Assembly (NCBI RefSeq): GCF_006088715.1
Contig: NZ_CP030771.1
Span: 4,464,001-4,528,000 of the forward strand
DNA length: 64,000 nucleotides
Reading direction: 5' to 3'
Origin: Streptomyces sp. YIM 121038
GTDB taxonomy: Bacteria; Actinomycetota; Actinomycetes; Streptomycetales; Streptomycetaceae
Shown piece by piece: positions 8,573-17,407 of the stretch. Under the pieces are notes generated by a model, which worked only from the letters and a program-made list of their open reading frames with translations, made no database searches and was not told the origin of the DNA. Made by a program: the position numbers and the translations under genes. Numbering within the stretch: position 1 is the stretch's first letter; the number at the start of each line of letters is the position of its first letter.

Positions 8573-9400
8573 TCAGCGGACGTCGACGGCGTCGCCCGCG
8601 GAGGTGACGGCCGGGGTGGTCGACGTACCCGCGAAGACATAGCGGAAGGTGCCGTCGGCGGAAGCCTTCACGGTGGTCCTCAGGTTGCCCTTGGCGTCGG
8701 ACTTCACCGTCTTGAGCGTCGAGTAGCCGCTCGCGCCCTTCTTCTTGAACTGGAGCCGCACGGGCTGCTGCGTGTAACCCGCGTACTTCCTGGTGTCCCA
8801 GTTGGCCCGGGTCAGGGCGCCCGCGACCGTGATCGTCTCGCCCTTCCGCACCGGCTCCGGCGAGGCGTTGACGGTGAGCCGCGCGGCACGCTTGAGGTGG
8901 ATGCCCGTCTTGTACGCCGTGCGGATGACGTAGTCGTCGTCCGTGCCGCCCGCGGCGGCGAAGAGCTTCCAGCCGCCGCCCGCCATGTGGTTGGCGAGGC
9001 CGTTCTCGTCCCAGGAGGCCTTCGGGTTCACCGTGATGCTCACCGTGCAGGTCGCGCTGGTGGCGCTGAGCTTCTTGCACTTCTCGTCGGCGACCGGGGC
9101 GAGCACGCCGCTGAGGTTCTGGTCGTCGAACTTCCGGCCGTGCCACAGGAGACCGCCGCCGCCCGCGATGCCCTTGGCGTCGGTCGCGGTGACGGCGATG
9201 GTGAACTTCTTCTTGGCGGTGGTGCCGACCACGATGTCCTTGCCGCCGTTGACCACCGCCTTGGTGATCTTGGTGTCGCCCTTCTGCGCGTTCTTCGGCA
9301 GAGCGGTGACGTCCGGCCCCGCGGCCTGCGCGGCCGGAGCGAGAAGGGCGGACAGGGCCAGGGCGCCGGAGACGGCGGCCACGGTGGCACGGATGCGCAT
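8573..9400 (-). CDS. Secreted protein of unknown function, paralogue B
   Basis: This 275-residue secreted protein has signal peptide MRIRATVAAVSGALALSALL with an AQAA cleavage site near residue 27. It is a tandem duplicate of the following gene: identical motif order (KGETITVAGALTRANW, QPVRLQFKKKG, TLKTVKSDAKG, DGTFRYVFAG) and an equivalent end (DAVDVR). The N-terminal domain has diverged more and carries an extra Gly-rich loop (GIAGGGGLLW). The conserved Cys pair (KCKKLSATSATC) is retained. Two genes in one orientation, 42 bp apart, are probably one transcript. Function unknown. Confidence 0.85.
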   Translation of the reverse strand: MRIRATVAAVSGALALSALLAPAAQAAGPDVTALPKNAQKGDTKITKAVVNGGKDIVVGTTAKKKFTIAVTATDAKGIAGGGGLLWHGRKFDDQNLSGVLAPVADEKCKKLSATSATCTVSITVNPKASWDENGLANHMAGGGWKLFAAAGGTDDDYVIRTAYKTGIHLKRAARLTVNASPEPVRKGETITVAGALTRANWDTRKYAGYTQQPVRLQFKKKGASGYSTLKTVKSDAKGNLRTTVKASADGTFRYVFAGTSTTPAVTSAGDAVDVR

Positions 9401-9460
9401 GTTCTCCCCTGAGGAAGGAAGGGGCCCCGTGGTGCCGCAGCCGTCACACGGGGACCGATC

Positions 9461-9488
9461 GATCTAGGAGTCTGTTGACTCCCAGATC
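9461..9488. promoter_or_regulatory. 28-bp near-perfect inverted repeat (terminator or operator)
   Basis: GATCTAGGAGTC-TGTT-GACTCCCAGATC pairs over 11 of 12 positions. It lies 54 nt after the stop of the sacsin-like gene and 61 bp before the start of secreted paralogue B, so it could terminate the first or regulate the second. There is no T-run. Confidence 0.5.
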
Positions 9489-9541
9489 AGACCCACACCC
9501 ATGGCCAAAGGTTGTACGTTCCGTGAAAACCGCTGGCCGGG

Positions 9542-12500
9542 CTAGTCGAACCAGCGGTCCCGCGCCAGTTCGCCCGTCCGCGACGGGTCCTCAAGGAGCG
9601 CGGCCACCTCGAAGCGGCGCGGCCACTGGCGGGCCGCCCAGGCCAGGCCCGCGGCGACGCCCTCCACGGTCGCGGCGTGCACCGTGCCGTCGGGGGTGCG
9701 GCGCCACTCCAGGTCCACGCCGTCCACGACGAGCTCCTCGTGCTCGCGGTACGTCGCCGGGGTGGCCGGGCCGAGCAGGACCCGCACGGACTCGGGCACC
9801 TCGTGCTCCACGCCCGACGCGGGGTCCACCTCCGCCCGCACGTACGCGCTCAGCCGCTCCGCCTGGAGCAGCTCCGCGAGGTCACCGGCCCGCGACGGGG
9901 CCACGGGAAGCAGCGGCAGGCCCGCCGTCAGCGGCAGCAGGTCGGGAACGTCCGCGACCACCGCGTCCCCGGTGTCGACGCACATGACCTCACCGCCCTC
10001 GCCGCCCAGGACCACCCGCACCTCGTCCGGCAGCGTGACCTGCTCCGGGTCGACGTCGGCCAGCGCCCCGTACAGGGCGTGCAGCTGCGCCGGGGAAACG
10101 GTCCGCTCCGGGTCCGCGAGCCGGTCGAGCAGCTCGGCGGCGCCGCCGGGCTCGGCGAGCAGCGCGCCCACGGACGTCCGGACGCCGAGCGCGCGCAGCA
10201 CCTGCTCGTCGTCGAACCCGGCCGCGTCGGCGGAGTCGTACAGGCCGTCGAGCAGCGGATCGCCGCCCGCCGCCCGCAGACCGGCCGGGCGGCGGCCGTC
10301 CAGGACCGGGTGGCCGCGCAGCCACCAGGCCGTGTACGGGCGCACGCTCTCCGTCGTGCCGTCCGGGAGCAGCACCCGCACCGGCTGGGTGAGGGCGTCC
10401 CGCAGCGGCGGCCGGGACAGCAGCGCGAGCGCGCGCGGCCACTGGTCGTCGGCCACCAGGTCCAGGTCCCGCACCGCCACGATCTCCGTGGCCACGGGCG
10501 GCACCGCCGTGTCCGGAAGGCGGTCGAGCACGTCCTCGCACCACACGTCGACCGCGTCCAGGAGGCCCGCGTCGTCGGGCTCGGCGAAGTCCCCGTCGCG
10601 GGGCTCCAGGTCGTCCGGGTCGAGGACCACGTCCGTGGCGCGTACGAGGGTGAAGGAGGCGAGGACCCCGCAGGCGGCCAGCGGCTGCTCGCCCCACCGC
10701 CCGGCGACGTCCGCGTCCACGAAGGCCAGCTCGCCCTCGCGCATGACCTCGGCGAACGCGCTGCCGGGCAGCACGAGTTCACCGGCGGGCGCGGGCTCGC
10801 CGTCCTCGTCGGGCAGCGCGAGCGCGCCGAGCCAGGGCTCGTCGCCGGGCGCGAGGTCGGCGTCGCGGACGAGGCCGAGCACGAGGTCGGCGAGCTCGTC
10901 GGCGGCAAGGCCGGCCCGCTCGTCGAGACCGTCGTACCAGGAGTCGTCGTCGAGCGAAGCGGCCACCGCCGCCCGCACCTGGGGCGTCGTCAGGACCGCG
11001 CGGGGCGTGGCGGGCAGCGCGCCGAGCTTCTCCAGGAGCGGATGCGCGGCGTCCGCGTGGGCGACCTTCAGGCCGAGCCTGGCCAGGGCCGCGGGCGCGG
11101 TCGCGTCCCCCGGCGCGGGCAGCAGGACCTGGCGCGGCCCGATCGTCGTACGCCCGCTCGCCAGCGGCACGGGCAGCCCCGAGAGCCGGTCGGGGTCGAC
11201 ACCGGCGAGGGTGTCGTACAGGCGCCGCCACCAGGACGGCTCCCGCTCCAGGCCCGCGAGCCGGTCGACCGCCTCGGTCAGCGGCACCCGGGCGACGCCG
11301 AGCGTGCGCAGCTCGCCCCGGCGCTCCAGGCCCGCGGGCAGCAGACTGGGCAGGACCTCGGCGAGCACCCGCACGGTGTCCGCGCCCGCGCCCTCCACGA
11401 CCTCCGCGTCACGCGGCCGCAGCGCCTCGGGGGCCGCGTCCTGCGCCCACTCGTCGGCGGGCTCGGGCGCCCGGCCGTCGGCGGGCCCGCGCACCGGAGC
11501 CGCGGCGGGCGGCAGGAACGCGGTGCGCGGCAGCCGGTCGAGCACGGCCTGCCGCAGCGCGCCGTCCAGCTCGCTGCGGCCGAGCGGCCCCGGCACCAGG
11601 CCGATGACCGCCTCCGTCACCGGCCGCCACCCGGCGAGCAGTTCGGCGTACGCGTCCGCCGCCCGCTCCACCAGGAAGTCCGTGAGCGGCCCCGGCGCGG
11701 CGTGGCGGCGGCTGGTGTCCAGCGGGAACGTGCCGATCAGCAGCGCGGGCACGCCGAGCGGCTCGTCGCTGGGGGTCGGCGCGTGCAGCACCGGGCTCGT
11801 CCTCGGCGCCCCGGGCGTGCCGTCGTCGCCCACCGGCACGGCCCAGGTGAGCTGCCAGTACGGGCGGAGGCGTTCCTCCACGGGGCGGTCCGCGAGCAGC
11901 CGCGTGTCCAGCTCCCCTGCACGGGTGACGGTGCGCCAGCGCGTCGTGCCCTTCCGGGTGTCCGCCACGACGGTGTCCGCGCCGTCGGTGGAGCGGCGCA
12001 GGACCCGGGTCGTGCCGTCCGGGGTGCGGACGGAGACCTCCTCCAGGCCGGGCAGCGCGAGCAGCAGCGCGTCGTCGATGCCGGCCAGCAGCCGCGTGAC
12101 CAGGTCCTCGGCGGCGACGTCCCGCAGCGGCAGGATCACGACCGTGTCGTATCCGTCCGGAGCGCTGCCCTCGGCCGCGAGCGGAAGCCGCAGCAGCGGT
12201 ACGTGGCCGTCGCGCCGCCGCACCTCGTCGCCGAGGCCCGGGCTGAACCTGGCCGTCTCGGCGGCCAGTTCGCGGGCCTCCGCGAGGGACCAGCGCACCC
12301 CTCCGGTACGGCCCACCACGGCGGGCTCGTCCGACACGGAGAGGACGGCGGCGAAGCCCACGCCGAAGCGTCCGGTGGTCCGCCGCAGGGCGTCGCCCTC
12401 CCGCTTCGCGGACGCCCTGAGCGTCGCCAGGGACTCCACGCCCGCCGCGTCCAGCGGGGCGCCGGTGTTCGCCGCGGCGAGGACGCCGTCCTGGAGGGTG

Positions 12501-12730
12501 AGCGCGAGCCGGCCCGGCACGCCCGCCCGGGCGGCCGCGTCCGAGGCGTTCTGCGCGAGCTCGACGACCAGGCGGTCGCGGTAGCCGCCGAGGGCCAGGT
12601 CCTCCTCGGCGTTGGCGTCCTCCCGGAACCGGGCCGGGCTCGCCGCCCAGGCCTCGAGCACGGAGCGGCGCAGACGGGCGGTGCCGAACGGGTCGGTGCC
12701 CTCGGTGGCAGGCCGCACGGTCTTGCTCAC
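9542..12730 (-). CDS. Sacsin/HSP90-type ATP-binding domain protein
   Basis: The product is about 1062 residues. The N-terminal 250 residues resemble the GHKL/Bergerat fold seen in sacsin Nov domains: N box VVELAQNASDAA, a loop AANTGAPLDAAGV replacing the usual DxGxG, and the glycine motif TTGRFGVGFAAV. The remaining 800 residues are leucine- and proline-rich without a recognised catalytic domain. Such proteins may act as chaperone-like ATPases, but the bacterial role is unknown. The frame is open to 13123, yet GTG at 12730 (VSKTVRPATEG) with GAGAAGGG just upstream gives the expected N-terminus. It lies downstream of the DUF3027 gene on the same strand, with a 124-bp gap. Confidence 0.88.
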   Translation of the reverse strand: MSKTVRPATEGTDPFGTARLRRSVLEAWAASPARFREDANAEEDLALGGYRDRLVVELAQNASDAAARAGVPGRLALTLQDGVLAAANTGAPLDAAGVESLATLRASAKREGDALRRTTGRFGVGFAAVLSVSDEPAVVGRTGGVRWSLAEARELAAETARFSPGLGDEVRRRDGHVPLLRLPLAAEGSAPDGYDTVVILPLRDVAAEDLVTRLLAGIDDALLLALPGLEEVSVRTPDGTTRVLRRSTDGADTVVADTRKGTTRWRTVTRAGELDTRLLADRPVEERLRPYWQLTWAVPVGDDGTPGAPRTSPVLHAPTPSDEPLGVPALLIGTFPLDTSRRHAAPGPLTDFLVERAADAYAELLAGWRPVTEAVIGLVPGPLGRSELDGALRQAVLDRLPRTAFLPPAAAPVRGPADGRAPEPADEWAQDAAPEALRPRDAEVVEGAGADTVRVLAEVLPSLLPAGLERRGELRTLGVARVPLTEAVDRLAGLEREPSWWRRLYDTLAGVDPDRLSGLPVPLASGRTTIGPRQVLLPAPGDATAPAALARLGLKVAHADAAHPLLEKLGALPATPRAVLTTPQVRAAVAASLDDDSWYDGLDERAGLAADELADLVLGLVRDADLAPGDEPWLGALALPDEDGEPAPAGELVLPGSAFAEVMREGELAFVDADVAGRWGEQPLAACGVLASFTLVRATDVVLDPDDLEPRDGDFAEPDDAGLLDAVDVWCEDVLDRLPDTAVPPVATEIVAVRDLDLVADDQWPRALALLSRPPLRDALTQPVRVLLPDGTTESVRPYTAWWLRGHPVLDGRRPAGLRAAGGDPLLDGLYDSADAAGFDDEQVLRALGVRTSVGALLAEPGGAAELLDRLADPERTVSPAQLHALYGALADVDPEQVTLPDEVRVVLGGEGGEVMCVDTGDAVVADVPDLLPLTAGLPLLPVAPSRAGDLAELLQAERLSAYVRAEVDPASGVEHEVPESVRVLLGPATPATYREHEELVVDGVDLEWRRTPDGTVHAATVEGVAAGLAWAARQWPRRFEVAALLEDPSRTGELARDRWFD

Positions 12731-12854
12731 GGTTCGTCGCCCTTCTCCGGTTGGCTGTGGGGGCGAACCGTATCGCGTCCCGCGCCGGGCGCCCTCCGGG
12801 GGCTCGGGCCGCGCCCTCGCCGCGGAAGCCGTGGCGGCACAGGAGCCGTGGCGG

Positions 12855-13835
12855 CTAGGAGTGGCCCAGGTCCTCGTTCGCCCCCGGGTCGGCGGGCGGG
12901 ACCGAGCCGGAGTCGGGGGCGGGCCGCAGCGGCAGCTCGTCGACCCTCGTCTCGTCCAGGACCGGCGGGGCGGGGCGCGGCGGCTTCGGCATGACCGCGG
13001 CCTCGGAGTGCCCGCCGCAGCCGTACGCGAGCGAGACCACGTGGCCGTCAGCGGGACCGAACTCGTTCGCGCACACGCCGAAGGCCTGCCCGAGCGAGCC
13101 CCCGATGGGCACCAGGAAGCCACAGCTCACACAGGACGCGGGCGCGGCCTGCGCCATCGGCGTCTTCGCGCCGTACCCCTCGTCCCAGCGGTCGGCGGAG
13201 GTGTGCAGGCCGTACCGGGAGAGCACCCGGGCGCGGCGCATGCCGAGCTCCTCGGCGAGGGCCGCGAGGGAGCCGCGGGCGGGCACGGCGTCGGTGGCGG
13301 TGGCGTCCGTGTCCCGGACGGTGTCCGTGCCGTCCGTGGCGTCGGCGTACTCCGCATCGGCGTACTCCGCGTCGGCGCGCTCGGCCAGCTCCTGCGACAG
13401 GACGGAGTTCGGCGGCGGCGCGTCCTCGCCGGAGTAGCCGGGCTCCAGGCGCAGGTCCTCGGCGTCCGTCGGCAGGAGGTCGCCCGGGCCCATGTCGCCG
13501 GGGCGCAGCCGCTCGCTCCACGGCACCCACTCGGGCGCCAGGAGCGCGTCAGGGCCCGGCAGCAGCACGGTCTCGTCGAGCGTGACGACCTTCGCGCGGG
13601 AGGCGCGGGCCACGGTCACCGCCCAGCGCCAGCCGCGGTAGCCCAGCTCCTTGCACTCGAAGAGATGCGTGACGACGCGGTCGCCCTCCACGACGACCTC
13701 GACATGCTCACCGACCACCCCCGGCGCGGCGGCCTCCTCGGCCGCGGCCCGGGCGAACCCGACGGCCTCGGCGCAGAGGCGGTCGGGGGTACGCGGGGTG
13801 CGCTGGGTGCGGCTTCGCGTTGTCGCTGCGCTCAC
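12855..13835 (-). CDS. DUF3027 family protein
   Basis: This protein of about 326 residues belongs to actinobacterial DUF3027. Conserved parts are the ECKELGYRGWRWAV block, LLAPEWVPWSERLRPGD and the C-terminal Cys-containing block SCVSCGFLVPIGG with VCANEFGPADG, suggesting a metal site. A repetitive acidic linker (ADAEYADAEYADATDGTD) lies in the middle. The frame extends to an ATG at 13961, but GTG at 13835 (VSAATTRSRTQR) is preferred because the preceding 42 codons read through arginine-rich, repeat-adjacent DNA and a GGAGAG lies about 11 nt upstream. Function unknown. Confidence 0.85.
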   Translation of the reverse strand: MSAATTRSRTQRTPRTPDRLCAEAVGFARAAAEEAAAPGVVGEHVEVVVEGDRVVTHLFECKELGYRGWRWAVTVARASRAKVVTLDETVLLPGPDALLAPEWVPWSERLRPGDMGPGDLLPTDAEDLRLEPGYSGEDAPPPNSVLSQELAERADAEYADAEYADATDGTDTVRDTDATATDAVPARGSLAALAEELGMRRARVLSRYGLHTSADRWDEGYGAKTPMAQAAPASCVSCGFLVPIGGSLGQAFGVCANEFGPADGHVVSLAYGCGGHSEAAVMPKPPRPAPPVLDETRVDELPLRPAPDSGSVPPADPGANEDLGHS

Positions 13836-14099
13836 AGGTATCGCTTCTCTCCTACGCCGTCTCACGGGTGCGCCACCCTTACGCGGGGGCACGGACGGAG
13901 CGGACCAGGGGGCCGCGTCGACGTCCGCGCCCGACGTCACGGGCGCGCCTACGCCATCCATTCTGCGGGATGGCCATGAGGCGCGCGGCCGAGAGCTTCC
14001 GCCGCAGGCGCGTTACGCACGCTACCTGTTCCTGGCCCCTGGGCCCACACCGGCGCCCGTCCCGAGCCCCCCGATCCGGGACCGCCCCACCGAATTCTT

Positions 14100-14193
14100 C
14101 CCTCCCACCCGCCCGCCCGTCCCGGCCCCGGCGACCCGGCCCGGCCCCGACCTGGCGGCTCGCGGGCCGTCGTCCGGCTGTCCGCCCCGGGGT
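14100..14193 (-). repeat. Dispersed intergenic repeat (family B), inverted copy
   Basis: This stretch reads, on the minus strand, with the same core as the copies at 15.9-16.1 kb and 38.5 kb: a GTCCGG / ACGACGGCCCGCGAGCCGCC block next to GGGCGGGCGGGTGGG. It lies in the 628-bp gap between the DUF3027 and MFS genes. The rest of that gap holds a family A copy (14205-14248) and G-rich sequence, with no convincing gene. Confidence 0.65.
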
Positions 14194-14204
14194 CAGGTCG
14201 GAGC

Positions 14205-14248
14205 CATCCAGCCCGTCCGGCGATTGAGGACAAGCGCGGTAGCGCGGT
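14205..14248 (+). repeat. Dispersed intergenic repeat (family A) copy 1
   Basis: ATCCAGCCCGTCCGGCGATT followed by GAGGACAAGCGCGG matches the family A core found also at 18.29, 40.48, 42.2 and 61.0 kb. One base differs in the core (GATT for GTTT). No pairing arm is present here, so it is not a simple terminator. Confidence 0.7.
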
Positions 14249-14463
14249 GTGCGAGCGGGGCGGCGGTCGAAGGCGGGCGCGCGGCGCGGGGGAAGTGCCT
14301 GGTCCGTGGTTGAAGGGGCGGTGAAGGGGCGGGTGGGCGGGGGGAAACATGTGGGGCGCCCGGTGCGGCAAAGTGCCTGGTCAAGGGCGGATGAGGCGAC
14401 ATGGGGGGACGTCGGGCGGGAGAGGTGCCACTAGTCGGGGGCGGAAGGGGGCACTATGACTGG

Positions 14464-15873
14464 GTGGCTGGCGTCAGGTCGTCGTCGTCCCACGGGCTGC
14501 ACTCCCCCCGCCCGGCAGGCAGGGCAGCCCGTGCGCTGGCCCGCGCGCTGCACCTGCCGTTCACCGGAACGGCCCGCGGCATCCGCAAGGCCACCCACGC
14601 CCACGGAGCGGGCGAGTCCGGCCTGGGCAAGCTGATCGAGCTGCACGCGGTGAACGGCGCGGGCGACGTGCTGATCACCATCTCGCTGGCGTCCACGGTG
14701 TTCTTCTCCGTGCCGACCGACGAGGCCCGCGGCCGCGTCGCGCTGTACCTCGCCATCACCATGGCACCCTTCACGCTCCTCGCCCCCGTCATCGGCCCCC
14801 TCCTGGACCGCCTCCCCCACGGCCGCCGCGCCGCGATGGCGGGCGCGATGCTGGCGCGGGCGCTGCTCGCGCTGATCCTGTCGAGCGCGGTGGCGACGGG
14901 CGGCCTGGAGCTGTACCCGGCCGCGCTCGGCGTGCTCGTCGCGTCGAAGGCGTACGGCGTGGTCCGCAGCGCCGTCGTGCCCCGGCTGCTGCCGCCCGCC
15001 TTCTCGCTGGTGAAGGCGAACTCCCGGGTGACGCTGAGCGGGCTGCTCGCGACGGGTCTCGCCGCGCCCGTCGGGGCGGGGCTCCAGGCGCTCGGGGCGC
15101 GCTGGCCGCTGTACGGGGCGTGCGTGGTGTTCATCGCCGGGACCGTCCTTTCGTTCACGCTGCCCCGCAAGGTGGACTCGGCGAAGGGCGAGAGCAAGGC
15201 GCTGCTCGCGGCGGACGAGGAACATCTGCGCCTGGCCCGCGCCAGGGACCGCGGGGACTCGACCCGCAGGAGCCGCCTCGGCCTGCGGACGGTCGGCCCC
15301 GCCGTGACGCACGGCCTGGCCGTCAACGCCGCGCAGCGCGGACTCTCCGGCTTCCTGATCTTCTTCCTGGCCTTCCTGCTGCGCGAGCATCCGCTCGGCG
15401 GGCAGAGCGCGGCGGTGTCGCTCGGCATCGTCGGGGTCGCCGCGGGCACGGGCAACGCGCTCGGCACGGCCGTCGGGGCGTGGCTGAAGTCGCGCGCGCC
15501 CGAGATGATCATCGTGACCGTGGTGGCGGTGGTGCTCGGGGTCGCGGTGTGCGCGGCGCTGTTCTACAGCCCCGTGGGCATCGCCTGTCTGGCGGCCGTC
15601 GCGGGCTTCGCGCAGGCCCTGTCGAAGCTGTCGCTCGACGCGCTGATCCAGCGGGACGTACCGGAGGCGGTGCGCACGTCCGCGTTCGCCCGCGCCGAGA
15701 CGCTGCTCCAGATGGCCTGGGTGGTAGGCGGCGGCATCGGCATCGCCCTCCCCCTGAACGGAACGCTGGGCCTCTCCGTGGCGGCGGCGATCGTGGCGAT
15801 CGGCTGGCTCCCGACGGTACGGGGCCTCTTGGCGGCGGCCCGCCGGGGAGGCAGCCGCAGGGTGTTGGCGTAG
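14464..15873 (+). CDS. MFS transporter
   Basis: The product is about 469 residues with roughly 12 membrane segments; VIGPLLDRLPHGRRAAM is the loop 2-3 motif of the major facilitator superfamily. A charged central loop (about residues 220-275) separates the two six-helix halves. The frame is open from ATG 14401; GTG 14464 is proposed because GGAAGGGGG precedes it and upstream codons look non-coding, but this start is uncertain. A tempting ATG at 14456 is out of frame. The substrate is unknown. It is followed by 326 bp of repeats. Confidence 0.87.
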   Translation: MAGVRSSSSHGLHSPRPAGRAARALARALHLPFTGTARGIRKATHAHGAGESGLGKLIELHAVNGAGDVLITISLASTVFFSVPTDEARGRVALYLAITMAPFTLLAPVIGPLLDRLPHGRRAAMAGAMLARALLALILSSAVATGGLELYPAALGVLVASKAYGVVRSAVVPRLLPPAFSLVKANSRVTLSGLLATGLAAPVGAGLQALGARWPLYGACVVFIAGTVLSFTLPRKVDSAKGESKALLAADEEHLRLARARDRGDSTRRSRLGLRTVGPAVTHGLAVNAAQRGLSGFLIFFLAFLLREHPLGGQSAAVSLGIVGVAAGTGNALGTAVGAWLKSRAPEMIIVTVVAVVLGVAVCAALFYSPVGIACLAAVAGFAQALSKLSLDALIQRDVPEAVRTSAFARAETLLQMAWVVGGGIGIALPLNGTLGLSVAAAIVAIGWLPTVRGLLAAARRGGSRRVLA

Positions 15874-15891
15874 CCGGACGGGGGGCTGCGG

Positions 15892-16130
15892 GGAGGAACC
15901 CGCCGCGGTAGCGGCGGGCAACCGGACGACGGCCCGCGAGCCGCGAGGTCGGGGCCGGGCCGGGTCACCCGGGTGACACGGGTGGGCGGGTGGGAGAAAC
16001 CCGCCGCGGTAGCGGCGGGCAACCGGACGACGGGCCGGGAGCCGCCAGGTCGGGGCCGGGCAGGCGGAAGCCGGGGCGATGCGGGTGGGCGGGTGGGAGG
16101 GAAGGCCCGCCGCGGTAGCGGTGGGGCGGA
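15892..16130 (+). repeat. Three tandem-like copies of dispersed repeat family B
   Basis: The gap between the MFS and DUF2771 genes consists almost wholly of a unit of about 90 bp. Each unit has CCCGCCGCGGTAGCGGCGGG, then CAACCGGACGACGG, then GCCGCCAGGTCGGGGCCGGG and GGGTGGGCGGGTGGGA. Copies begin near 15892, 15985 and 16080, the last partial. CCGCCGCGGTAGCGGCGG is an 8-bp inverted repeat, so RNA from the region would fold. No gene is seen here. Confidence 0.8.
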
Positions 16131-16199
16131 GGGCCGCGCCGGAGGCGGCCCGGCGGGGCGGCCGGTATGGGCCCAGGGGCCAGGAGATAGCCTTCCGCC

Positions 16200-16703
16200 A
16201 TGACCTCCCTGGTACCCCGCTCAGCGCGCAGCCGCCGCGCCGTCGCCTCCCTCGGCGCCGTCTCCGCCGGACTGCTCGTCCTGTCGGCCTGTGACAAGCC
16301 GACGCCGCTGGCCACCGTGACGGTCGGCAGCAAGTCCGTGCACTCCGAGGCCTCCTGCTACAAGGACGGCAAGGAGCTCACGCCGTCCGCCGTACAGGAC
16401 TGCCTGAAGGACACGAAGGACATCAAGTCCATCACCGTCGACCCCGACGAGAAGGTCCGCTTCGGCGTCGACCCGGAGATCGCCGACAAGGGCTGGACGC
16501 TGCTGATGAACGGCCAGCCCCTGACCGAGGCCAGCAAGAAGACGTACGTCGTCATCCCGGGCAGCGTGTTCTTCAACCAGCAGTACGGCGGGGGCGGCTC
16601 CTCGACGACCGTCAGCCTCCTTGAGGGCGGCAAGAGCGAGGGCGGCGCGCCGAAGGCCACGGGCCTGTGGTCGTTCAAGCTGAAGAAGGACAAGGACGCC
16701 TGA
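16200..16703 (+). CDS. DUF2771 lipoprotein
   Basis: This 167-residue protein has a lipoprotein signal: a basic N-terminus (RSARSRRAVA), a hydrophobic core and lipobox VLSAC with Cys31. The mature part belongs to DUF2771, an actinobacterial family of unknown function, and has a Cys pair (SCYKDG and DCLKD) that may form a disulfide outside the membrane. TAGCCT lies 6 nt before the ATG, so a leaderless mRNA is likely. It leads an operon with mqnB and mqnD: the mqnB frame overlaps its 3' end. Confidence 0.87.
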   Translation: MTSLVPRSARSRRAVASLGAVSAGLLVLSACDKPTPLATVTVGSKSVHSEASCYKDGKELTPSAVQDCLKDTKDIKSITVDPDEKVRFGVDPEIADKGWTLLMNGQPLTEASKKTYVVIPGSVFFNQQYGGGGSSTTVSLLEGGKSEGGAPKATGLWSFKLKKDKDA

Positions 16704-17407
16704 CCCTGACCGGGACCGGGCGGGGCCCACGCGTCCTGGTGGCCACCGCGGTCCCCGCCGAACGGGACGCGGTGGCCTCCGGCCTGTCCGCCGGAGCGGG
16801 CCCCGCGAGCGGCGCCGGCCGCGTGGACGTGCTCGCCGTCGGTGTCGGCCCCGCGGCCGCCGCCGCGGGCACCGCGGCCGCGCTCGCCACCGCCGCCGCG
16901 CACGGCACCCCGTACGGCCTCGTGGTCTCCGCCGGAATCGGCGGCGGGTTCCCGCCGGACGCGCCGGTGGGGTCGCTGGTCGTCGCCGACGCCGTGACCG
17001 CGGCCGACCTGGGGGCCGAGACGGCCGACGGCTTCCTGCCGGTCACCGAGCTGGGCTTCGGCCGGGTCACGTACGAGCCGCCGGGCACCCTCGTCCGGGA
17101 GCTGGCCGCCGCGGCGGGCGCAGCGACAGGCACGGTCCTGACGGTGTCGACCGTCACCGGTTCCGCCGAGCGCGCGGCCGGGCTGCGCGCCCGCCATCCG
17201 CGTGCGCTCGCGGAGGCGATGGAGGGCTTCGGCGTCGCCGAGGCCGCCGCCGTGCACGGGCTTCCCGTGTGCGAGGTGCGCGCGGTCTCGAACCCGGTGG
17301 GCCCGCGCGACCGGGCCGCCTGGCGCATCGGGGACGCCCTCACCGCGCTCACCGGGGCGTTCGGGAAGTTCGCGCCCGTACTGGAGAGTTGGAACAGGCA
17401 TGACTGA
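16667..17407 (+). CDS. mqnB: Futalosine hydrolase (menaquinone biosynthesis)
   Basis: This nucleoside-phosphorylase-fold enzyme splits (dehypoxanthinyl)futalosine or futalosine to release hypoxanthine in the futalosine route to menaquinone. The text VVSAGIGGGFPP, VTVSTVTGSAERA-like segment and EAMEGFGVAEAAAVHGLP (purine/ribose-binding Met-Glu region) match MqnB. The longest frame begins at ATG 16667 inside the upstream gene; the conserved part begins at RVLVATAVPAERDA, so the first 20 residues are doubtful and GTG 16739 or a non-standard start is possible. The stop overlaps the mqnD start by 8 bp (ATGACTGA), which indicates translational coupling. Confidence 0.9.
   Translation: MVVQAEEGQGRLTLTGTGRGPRVLVATAVPAERDAVASGLSAGAGPASGAGRVDVLAVGVGPAAAAAGTAAALATAAAHGTPYGLVVSAGIGGGFPPDAPVGSLVVADAVTAADLGAETADGFLPVTELGFGRVTYEPPGTLVRELAAAAGAATGTVLTVSTVTGSAERAAGLRARHPRALAEAMEGFGVAEAAAVHGLPVCEVRAVSNPVGPRDRAAWRIGDALTALTGAFGKFAPVLESWNRHD

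Noticed and set aside
14456..14640. ATG 14456 as start of the MFS gene
   Set aside because: It is out of frame with the transporter and its frame stops after about 60 codons.
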